Positions 21,569 through 28,758 of a stretch of DNA of 64,000 nt are shown piece by piece. Within the stretch, counting starts at the first letter, position 1. Each line of letters opens with the position of its first letter. The stretch spans positions 1-64,000 of the forward strand of contig NZ_FMBL01000003.1 in the NCBI RefSeq assembly GCF_900094885.1. The letters run 5' to 3'. The stretch comes from Bifidobacterium commune. Its GTDB lineage: Bacteria; Actinomycetota; Actinomycetes; Actinomycetales; Bifidobacteriaceae. Under the pieces are notes generated by a model. That model saw only the letters and a list, made by a program, of their open reading frames with translations. It did not search any database and was not told the DNA's origin. A program made the translations under genes and the position numbers.

Positions 21569-22291
21569 ACCGCCGACTCCTCAGCTGCCAGGTCTCCTCG
21601 GGAACAGATGAGCCTGGCGCTTCGAGCTGGCAGGTTTATGCATTTCGCACGTTCTTAGCGCATTGCCGTCAACTATCCGTCCCGAGGAGTTCTTAATATC
21701 CATCCGGCACTTTGAATCAACGAGACCTTCTAACAAGCTGTTAACGTTGCACTGAATTCACTTCAACACTCTTCGCCAGGCACACAATCATCAATTTTTG
21801 ATTAAAATCTTGCGTGCATTCCTTTCATGCGTTATCGTCACAGATATGACATCATCATTTTCTTTTGTGGACAGCAACATTCAGGCCGGCTTCAACCGTT
21901 CGGCCATGAGCTGCATTTCTCGTCCCAGCACAATGATGTCCTGTATGACGATTTCTTGTTGTCACTGAAACAGATCGGCTGCTCTGACGCTGAAGTTCCT
22001 GCGCATGCTGTGATGTAGTTCACCTTAGACATCTACTTGCTCTTGGTCTTACTACAGGATTAACGATTCCCATTGATGTTCGCAGCAGAACGGACATAAT
22101 TCGGCGTTTCAAATTCGAAACAGGATTTGCAAACAGCCTCTCTGGCAATTATTGCCCCTTCACCCACTCCAAAAATACTGAAATACGAACGTTTTCAGCA
22201 TTGTCATAGCATATTCGCATCACCATAATCGTATGCCATTCATCAACAAAGCTTTACCTATTTTCACACAACAGTAATTGAGAGGAACATC
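21569..22291. other. Long intergenic region before the symporter gene
   Basis: It starts with a hairpin (CTGCCAG at 21,585-21,591 and CTGGCAG at 21,627-21,633) that may end the HTH transcript. A 63-codon frame at 21,827-22,018 and an overlapping 40-codon frame at 21,846-21,968 lack ribosome sites; the second is rich in Ser, Met and Cys at its C-end. The rest, AT-rich near 22,040-22,280, probably holds the symporter promoter. Confidence 0.4.
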
Positions 22292-23866
22292 ATGACAGAC
22301 ACCTTATGGAACTGGCTGGCTTTAAGCGTTACCACCCTGTTGTTCGCCGGATTGGCGCTGCTAAGCATCAAGAAAAAAGCCGGCTTCAGCGCCCGCGTAA
22401 TTATCGCCACCTTGCTCGGCATCATCATGGGGGTGGTGTTCAAGGAGCACACCACCTTCATCGCGGCGTTCGGCGAAATCTGGTCGAACGCCATCGGCGC
22501 CATCGTCGTGCCGCTGCTGCTGTTCAGCGTCATCGCAAGCATCACCAATCTCGGTTCGTCGCTGCGCCTGAAGAACATCGGCGCGAAAACCGTGGTCTTC
22601 CTACTGCTCAATACGTTGACCGCTTCGCTCATCACGCTCGGGCTTGCGCTGGCGTTCGGCGTGGGCAAGGGCTTCAATGTCGCCATGCCACAGCATTATC
22701 AAGCCAAACAGGTGCCCGCGGTGCTTGATACCATCGTCGGGCTCTTCCCCTCCAACCTCATATCCAGTTGGTCGGCGAACCAGGTGGTGCCGGTCGTCAT
22801 TTTCGCTGTCCTCGTGGGTCTGGCCTACAACTCAGCAGCCTCAACAGCCAAAGGCGAAACGGTTGTCAAACCGTTCAAAACATTCGTAGATGCAGGCAAC
22901 GTCGTCCTTTCCAAAGCCACGCAGATCGTCGTTGGATTCACTCCATACGCCGTACTTGCACTCATCGCCGCAGCCATCTCCAACAGCAACCTCGTGGCGC
23001 TGCTGCCGCTGCTGCTTGTGTTGGTCGTGGCTTACATCGCCATGGCAGTGCAGATGTTCGCCATCCAGCCCTTCATTCTCGGCGTGACCGCGCGAATCAA
23101 TCCGCTGCATTTCTTCAAATTCTTCTGGCCGGCAGGAGTTGTCGCATTCACCTCCGAAAGCAGCATCGGTACCATTCCCGTGACCGTACGGCAGTTGCGC
23201 AAGGGCGGAGTTCCTGAAGACATCGCCTCGTTCGTCGCCTCACTGGGTGCAAATCTGGGCATGCCGGGATGCGCTGGTGTATGGCCCACACTGCTTGCAG
23301 TGTTTGCCATCAACTCATTGGATATGCACTACTCTCCCCTGCAATATCTGCTTCTTGTGGCACTGACCCTGCTGATTTCCATCGGCACTGTCGGAGTGCC
23401 CGGAACCGCCACCATCACCGCAACCTCCCTGTTCGCCGCCACCGGCCTGCCGATTGCCTTCATCGGCATCGCCCAACCGATCTCGCAAATCGCGGACATG
23501 GGACGAACCGCGCTTAATGTGGCCGGAGCTTCCAATACCGCGGTGATTGTCGCTGCCACCGAGCACCAGCTCAACCCGAACCTTTACGAAGGCCGCGAGG
23601 AACTCACTGACGACAAGCAAGATTCGCTGAATTCTCACAAGGAAGCCGACATACTTGCAGCAAGCACCAGCTCGGCAGAAAACGCAGGTGAGCGTGAAGC
23701 GGCAACCACAGAATCGGTTCAGGCATCGGCGACAAATTCGCCAACTCCTTCACTGAACCTTGCCTCTACCGAGAATCTGCTCAATTTCTCGCCAAGCGCT
23801 GCCCTTGACAGTCAGGACAACGACATGTGCGGCCTGCGTTCTTTCGATAAGCACGACGAGAAATAA
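22292..23866 (+). CDS. Dicarboxylate/amino acid:cation symporter (DAACS family)
   Basis: An integral membrane carrier with about eight long hydrophobic segments, two re-entrant hairpins and the family's Ser-rich loop ESSIGTIPVTVRQ plus GANLGMPGCAGVWPT. These match the TcyP/GltP-like branch that couples uptake of cystine, glutamate or dicarboxylates to sodium or protons. The final 95 residues or so are a Ser/Ala/Glu/Asn-rich, unfolded-looking tail beyond the usual end, which is unusual. GAGAGGAA precedes the ATG by five bases. It converges on the M20 peptidase gene over a shared terminator. A joint role in taking up and cleaving an acylated amino acid is plausible but not shown. Confidence 0.82.
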   Translation: MTDTLWNWLALSVTTLLFAGLALLSIKKKAGFSARVIIATLLGIIMGVVFKEHTTFIAAFGEIWSNAIGAIVVPLLLFSVIASITNLGSSLRLKNIGAKTVVFLLLNTLTASLITLGLALAFGVGKGFNVAMPQHYQAKQVPAVLDTIVGLFPSNLISSWSANQVVPVVIFAVLVGLAYNSAASTAKGETVVKPFKTFVDAGNVVLSKATQIVVGFTPYAVLALIAAAISNSNLVALLPLLLVLVVAYIAMAVQMFAIQPFILGVTARINPLHFFKFFWPAGVVAFTSESSIGTIPVTVRQLRKGGVPEDIASFVASLGANLGMPGCAGVWPTLLAVFAINSLDMHYSPLQYLLLVALTLLISIGTVGVPGTATITATSLFAATGLPIAFIGIAQPISQIADMGRTALNVAGASNTAVIVAATEHQLNPNLYEGREELTDDKQDSLNSHKEADILAASTSSAENAGEREAATTESVQASATNSPTPSLNLASTENLLNFSPSAALDSQDNDMCGLRSFDKHDEK

Positions 23867-23903
23867 CGCATCGCCGAAAACTGCTGAGAATCACACAGCA
23901 GGA

Positions 23904-23949
23904 AAAAGCGCATCGTCCGACGAGGTTATCTCGGGGACGATGCGCTTTT
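23904..23949. terminator. Bidirectional terminator, 15-base-pair stem
   Basis: AAAAGCGCATCGTCC (23,904-23,918) pairs with GGACGATGCGCTTTT (23,935-23,949). The A run and T run at its edges let it work in both directions for the convergent symporter and peptidase genes. Confidence 0.85.
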
Positions 23950-23980
23950 CACGTCATCGAAGCGGAATCAGCGGCGGCAC

Positions 23981-25438
23981 TCAGCCGTGTGGCTGAGTTT
24001 CCGCCGGAATCACGGACCGGTAAGGCTTGCCCTTGAACTGCTCGGCATAGCTTTCCTTGGCCTCCTGCAACAGCTTCTGATCGGTCAAGGCATCGTAAGC
24101 GGTCAGCGCTATGGTCTTCGCAGCCATCACTAGGCCCTTGTGAGCCACGCTCGATTGCCCGTTGGCCACCCACTGCCAAGAATGAGGCGGGGTACCCAAA
24201 GGTTCGAAGCCGGCCATGAACTGTGCAGTGGGGGTGCACCAACTCACATCACCGACATCGGTGGATGCCTGGCCCTTGGTGCTGGTCGTATAGATGAGCG
24301 GGAATTTGGGCAGCGCCATACTAGAATTGGCGATTTCGCTCGCTTCTTCATCGCTCAGTTCAGGGTTCGCCGCCTTGAGGCGTTCGGTTAGCGGGCCAAC
24401 ATAGCCTTCGGGGTTGTTTGACTGAATCTTGCGTTCGAATTCCATCTCCTCATCGGTGAGCTCAAGCGGGCCGACCAGATCGAGGTTCTTGTCCATCGCC
24501 TCACTCAGCGGGTGGTTCGGCACATAGTTGGCGCAAGCGGAATCGAAGTCGATGGATAGCTCGGTATCCGTCATCATGGCAGCGCCCTTAGCGATCTTGA
24601 CGACACGGTCGTAGATTGGCTTGGCCTGCTCAAGGAACGGGGCACGCACGAAGAAGTACAGCGTTGCGGTGGGATGCACGACGTTCGCCGACTTGCCGCC
24701 ATCATCCAGGTACGCGTAGTGAATGCGGGCTTCATCGATGATGTGCTCACGAAGGAACTGCACTCCCACCGTCATCAGCGTTGCTGCATCGAGTGCGTCA
24801 CGTCCCTGCTCCGGAGCCGCAGCCGCATGAGCCGCAACACCCTTGAAGCTGAAGTTGGCCTGTATCACCGCAAGTCCGCCGCCACCAGCGACAGAGGTAA
24901 CATCTGATGGATGCCAGGTGAAGGCCGCATCAACGTCATCGAAGACACCGTCACGAGCCATGAACGCCTTGCCGTAACCGCTTTCCTCGGCCGGGCAGCC
25001 GAACAGTTTCAGCGTACCCTTGAGCTGTTTTTCCTCCATCAGCGTCTTCAGCGCAACGGCCGCACCCAGGGCACCTGTGCCGAGCACGTTGTGGCCGCAG
25101 CCCTGCCCCGGAGCTCCCGCCACCAACGGCTTACGATCGGGATTGCCGGCTTCCTGACTCAGATTATCAAGCGCGTCATATTCCGCGGTGATGCCGATCA
25201 CAGGACTGCCGGAACCGTAGGTGGCGATGTAAGCGTACTCCATGCCCGCCACGCCTTTTTGAACATCGAAGCCCTCTTTTTCAAGCACTTTATAATGTTG
25301 CTCAACGGAATTCGGCACTGTGAACCGTGTCTCGGGCGTCTCCCAGATACGATCCGAAGCCTCTATGAACTCGTCTTTCTTTTCATCGACGATATCCATG
25401 ATTCGGCGCTTGTCATCATTGATGTTTGCAACTTGCAT
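23981..25438 (-). CDS. M20-family amidohydrolase, AbgB-like
   Basis: The 485-residue protein resembles the B subunit of p-aminobenzoyl-glutamate hydrolase and related M20D aminoacylases, which cleave amide-linked amino acids in the cytosol with two metal ions. Visible metal-site segments are the QGCGHNVLG His, the AEESGYGK Glu pair and AFTWHP. Its size fits AbgB. No AbgA partner gene is nearby, so it may act alone on another acyl-amino acid or dipeptide. The start is the ATG of MQVANIND, with AAAGGAAA six bases upstream; 27 further codons upstream are open but unsupported. The LytTR two-component genes start divergently. Confidence 0.82.
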   Translation of the reverse strand: MQVANINDDKRRIMDIVDEKKDEFIEASDRIWETPETRFTVPNSVEQHYKVLEKEGFDVQKGVAGMEYAYIATYGSGSPVIGITAEYDALDNLSQEAGNPDRKPLVAGAPGQGCGHNVLGTGALGAAVALKTLMEEKQLKGTLKLFGCPAEESGYGKAFMARDGVFDDVDAAFTWHPSDVTSVAGGGGLAVIQANFSFKGVAAHAAAAPEQGRDALDAATLMTVGVQFLREHIIDEARIHYAYLDDGGKSANVVHPTATLYFFVRAPFLEQAKPIYDRVVKIAKGAAMMTDTELSIDFDSACANYVPNHPLSEAMDKNLDLVGPLELTDEEMEFERKIQSNNPEGYVGPLTERLKAANPELSDEEASEIANSSMALPKFPLIYTTSTKGQASTDVGDVSWCTPTAQFMAGFEPLGTPPHSWQWVANGQSSVAHKGLVMAAKTIALTAYDALTDQKLLQEAKESYAEQFKGKPYRSVIPAETQPHG

Positions 25439-25584
25439 AAGGCATTTCCTTTCAGGATGTAAGCCTTCTCCATGTTCCCGGATAACATAAAATGGGCTGG
25501 CAGACACCGCGTTGGCCACATAATCAACTCAGCCTCTCGCGACCGATTCTATCAAGTCGTCTGCCGCTATAACGGCGGGCAAGG

Positions 25585-25773
25585 TCAAACGCGCTTGCGG
25601 CTACCGAACTTGAATGCAGCAGCAATAGCGGCAAACAGCACCATAACGCCAGAGACGATCAAAATCAAAACGCCGGTCTGTGCCCAAGGTGGCCTTTTTC
25701 TTGGCAGCCTACAAGCCGTTGGGCACAAACGGAGAAGACCAGCGGAAACATCGACATCACGTTGCGTCATCAC
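25585..25773 (-). pseudogene. Relic of a sortase-anchored (LAXTG) surface protein
   Basis: The last 32 or so codons read as a cell-wall sorting tail: QTGVLILIVSGVMVLF, a hydrophobic stretch, then the basic end KFGSRKRV and stop. Upstream the frame is broken. If one G is removed from the TTGGGC at the junction, the other frame joins and reads AAKKKATLAQTG, restoring an LAXTG motif used by class E sortases. That upstream frame also contains an in-frame TAG six codons earlier. So at least two inactivating changes are seen, and no large body of the protein is present. This is a truncated remnant, not an expressed protein. Confidence 0.7.
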
Positions 25774-25998
25774 ACCACCATCGAACCACTTGCCGTCAAA
25801 ATAACGAGACAGGAATTTATCCTACCGAATACTTACAATATAGGCATATCAAATACGTTTACCCATTTATAATCAATGCCAACAATTTAGCTCCATACGA
25901 AATCGGCAGTACAACCAAATAAATCACGATTGGCAACACCTCAAATAATGCCATCTGCCAGTATGATAGGGCTTGAACTCTCAAGGAAAGGCGGCACT

Positions 25999-26718
25999 AT
26001 GCGCGGCATAAGGATTGGCGTGGTGGAAGATGAACCCGCTGCATGCCAGCAAGTGCTTGAATATCTGGACCATTACCAAAACGAAAACAACGAAAACTTC
26101 ACGGTTTCCGTATTTGACGACGGTGCCAAAATCGTTGAAAACTACCGGCCCATCTACGACATCCTGCTGCTTGATATCGAAATGAAGGAAATGGATGGCA
26201 TGGAGGCGGCGCGACGCATCCGCAAAATCGACAACAGCGTGGTTATCGTCTTCATCACCAACGCTTCGCAGTACGCCATCAACGGATATGAGGTGCAGGC
26301 ACTCTCATATTTGCTCAAGCCAGTCCCCTACTTTGCGTTCTGCCAAGAACTGCAACGCTGCATCCTGACCGTGCGGCGCCAGGCCGACGAATCGATGCTT
26401 TTCGAAATTGGTTCGCAGCGCGCCCGCGTTGAACTCAAGTCCATCGTCTACATCGAATCAATCCGACACACCATCATCATTCACACGCTTGATGGCAAGC
26501 TTTCGGTCACATCGACATTGAAGGAGCTCGAGGCGCAGCTTACCGAGCATGATTTCTTTCGATCAAATTCCTGCTATCTGGTCAACCTGCGCCATGTCAC
26601 CGGCATCGAGGACCAGGATTGCATCATGAGCAATGGGGAACGCCTACGCGTCAGCCGGCCGCGCAAAAAAGGCTTTGTCTCCGCACTTGCCAGCTATATA
26701 AACGGCGGGTCGCAATGA
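25999..26718 (+). CDS. LytTR-family response regulator
   Basis: The 239-residue regulator has a receiver domain with the acidic pair EDE (10-12), phospho-acceptor Asp59 in LLLDIEM and the conserved Lys in YLLKPV. A LytTR DNA-binding domain follows from about residue 145 (IVYIESIRHTIIIHT and FFRSNSCYLVNLRHV). Such regulators bind paired 9-base repeats upstream of their targets. I start it at MRGIRIG, with AAGGAAAGG about eight bases upstream; a longer frame adds 23 unlikely residues. It overlaps the kinase gene by ATGA, a sign of coupled translation. Targets are unknown; the divergent M20 gene is the nearest candidate. Confidence 0.9.
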   Translation: MRGIRIGVVEDEPAACQQVLEYLDHYQNENNENFTVSVFDDGAKIVENYRPIYDILLLDIEMKEMDGMEAARRIRKIDNSVVIVFITNASQYAINGYEVQALSYLLKPVPYFAFCQELQRCILTVRRQADESMLFEIGSQRARVELKSIVYIESIRHTIIIHTLDGKLSVTSTLKELEAQLTEHDFFRSNSCYLVNLRHVTGIEDQDCIMSNGERLRVSRPRKKGFVSALASYINGGSQ

Positions 26719-28058
26719 CCACCATCACGAACGCGCTGCCCAACATCCCGCGACTGTATACCGGCATCTGCGAATGGCTATCCTGTGTGATCTACCTGCT
26801 GGTCATGTACCGGCGCGCACCGAAATGGCGCAGTATAACCGCGGCGGCCGTCGGCCTTCCCGCGATCATCGGCATCCAGTATTTCGACGGGGCGATGGAC
26901 ATTGATTTTTGGATCTTCGGAATGCTGCTTGCAGTAGCCGGAATGTATGCAGTCATCTTTTTTGGCGCGCAAACCACGATGCGAGAATGCTTGTATATCA
27001 CCACACGTGCTTTCGTACTCGCAGAACTTATAGCGTCATTGCACTGGCAGATCGCCACATTTATCGGGTTCAACGACCACACAAATCTGCGCAGGCACGC
27101 ACCCCTTGCCGGACTTGAACTGCCGACAGTCTGCCTTGCCACGATTATTTATTTTGTCGGGTTCGGTATGGCATGGATTATCGAGCGCCGCAATTTCGAA
27201 CGCGAACGCCCGATGGATCCCAGCCGCACGGTGGTGATGGGTTCCGTCATCATCACCATCGTTACCTTCGCCATGAGCAATCTGAGCTTCATTTCGACCA
27301 ACACGCCATTTTCCGGATCGGTTGGGCAGGAAATCTTCTACATCCGCACGCTCGTTGATTTGTGCGGCTACGCCATTCTGAAAGCGCAACAGGAGCAGGC
27401 GCGCGTGACCCGAGCCAATGTCGAACTCACGTCCATCGACGCAAAACTGCAAAGCGAGCACCAGGAATATCTGCAGTCCAAGGAAAACATCGAATCACTC
27501 GGACGCATCGCACATGATTTGAAGCATCAGATCGCTGCACTGAGAGCCGAGGTCGACCCCGAGCACGCAGCCGCCGGCTTCGAACAACTTGAGGCGTCGG
27601 TCAAAGAGTACAGCGCCCAAGAGCACACCGGCAATTCGGTGCTTGATGTTATTCTCACTTCCAAAGTCAAGACGTGCGCGCAGCACGGCATCACCCTAAC
27701 CACCGTCGCCGACGGTAAATTACTGTCCAACATGAGCTCGATGGACATTGCCACGCTCTTCGGCAACGCACTGGACAATGCCATAGAAGCAGCATCGAAA
27801 GTCACAAAGCCGGAACGCCGCCTCATCAAACTCGCACTTCACACACACGGTCGGTTCACGGTCATACGCGTCGAAAACTATTACGAATCCGCACTGCAAC
27901 GGGACAACCAAGGCGATTTGCGCACCACTAAATCGGACGATCGCGCCCACGGCTACGGTGTGAAATCAATCCAGCATATCGCCAAGCTATACAACGGCAA
28001 CGTCAGCATCAAAACCCACGATCACTGGTTCACCCTGACCGTATTGCTGCCGCACTAA
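26715..28058 (+). CDS. Sensor histidine kinase, HPK10/AgrC-like
   Basis: Six membrane segments fill residues 15-195. A helical linker (220-262) leads to the phospho-acceptor His267 in RIAHDLKHQ, then the ATP domain with NALDNAIEA (351-359) and GYGVKSI. This pattern, with an HDLKHQ H-box and a polytopic sensor, belongs to the group that pairs with LytTR regulators and often senses peptides. The start ATG overlaps the regulator stop codon. I found no small signal-peptide or maturation gene nearby, so the ligand may be a nutrient or a peptide made elsewhere. A perfect terminator-like hairpin follows 23 bases after the stop. Confidence 0.88.
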   Translation: MTTITNALPNIPRLYTGICEWLSCVIYLLVMYRRAPKWRSITAAAVGLPAIIGIQYFDGAMDIDFWIFGMLLAVAGMYAVIFFGAQTTMRECLYITTRAFVLAELIASLHWQIATFIGFNDHTNLRRHAPLAGLELPTVCLATIIYFVGFGMAWIIERRNFERERPMDPSRTVVMGSVIITIVTFAMSNLSFISTNTPFSGSVGQEIFYIRTLVDLCGYAILKAQQEQARVTRANVELTSIDAKLQSEHQEYLQSKENIESLGRIAHDLKHQIAALRAEVDPEHAAAGFEQLEASVKEYSAQEHTGNSVLDVILTSKVKTCAQHGITLTTVADGKLLSNMSSMDIATLFGNALDNAIEAASKVTKPERRLIKLALHTHGRFTVIRVENYYESALQRDNQGDLRTTKSDDRAHGYGVKSIQHIAKLYNGNVSIKTHDHWFTLTVLLPH

Positions 28059-28081
28059 ACAACCAATACCCCCACAAACGC

Positions 28082-28128
28082 ACAGTGTCCGTAGAATCGT
28101 GTGGTTTACACGTTTCTACGGACACTGT
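28082..28128. terminator. Hairpin after the two-component genes
   Basis: ACAGTGTCCGTAGAA (28,082-28,096) pairs exactly with 28,114-28,128. The loop contains a further GTG/CAC pairing. It separates the kinase gene from the convergent GtrA-like gene. Confidence 0.7.
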
Positions 28129-28164
28129 TACCGTTAATCACTACAGCCAATTCAAAATTGGCTA

Positions 28165-28758
28165 CTATTCGGATTTTTCGCCCTTCTCAGCGGGGGCTAT
28201 CCACCACTTGAGCAGCGGATAGCTGATGACGACGGCCAGAATCGTATTGACCACGGAAGCCAAAGTCGAGGAAATGGCGTCATTCCAACCGAAGCCCTTG
28301 CAGATTGTGGTGATGTAACCTGGCAACAGCAGACCGACAATGACGATGATGACAGCCAGAATCGCATACTTCCATGCAGCGGACTTGAAGCTTGCGTCAG
28401 ACTTGAAAACCCACTTCATCTGGACCACAAAATTGACTGCCTGAGCCAGTATTTCCGCAATCAGGAAAGTGAGGAATCCGCCCAAACCGTTGGAGCTTGG
28501 TTTCGAATAGTTGAAAATAAGGAAACTGAACGGTTGAGTCAGGTTCATCGCGTGCACAAACAGCGCGGTCAGGCCCCATACAGCCACGAAACGCGTGATG
28601 GTCGAGATGTTCGAGAGCACGTTGAACTTGATGAATTCCCAAAGGTTCGGATATTTGTCAATCAGACGCCTGCAAGCGGCCATGAATCCCCTGCCTTCAG
28701 GATCGTTGCCAGGTCCCGGATTCTGATTGTCTACTGACTGATGTGCGGACTCGTTCAT
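28165..28758 (-). CDS. GtrA-like membrane protein
   Basis: The 197-residue protein has a 40-residue polar N-terminus and four membrane segments (about 58-76, 92-115, 128-147 and 158-180). The segment AVNFVVQMKWVF fits the conserved part of the GtrA/DPMS3 family, small proteins thought to flip or carry lipid-linked sugars. Its ATG overlaps the stop of the upstream GH3 gene (ATGA), so the two are translationally coupled and probably act in the same process, perhaps glycolipid or glycoside handling. The assignment rests on topology and one short motif, so it is moderate. Confidence 0.65.
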   Translation of the reverse strand: MNESAHQSVDNQNPGPGNDPEGRGFMAACRRLIDKYPNLWEFIKFNVLSNISTITRFVAVWGLTALFVHAMNLTQPFSFLIFNYSKPSSNGLGGFLTFLIAEILAQAVNFVVQMKWVFKSDASFKSAAWKYAILAVIIVIVGLLLPGYITTICKGFGWNDAISSTLASVVNTILAVVISYPLLKWWIAPAEKGEKSE

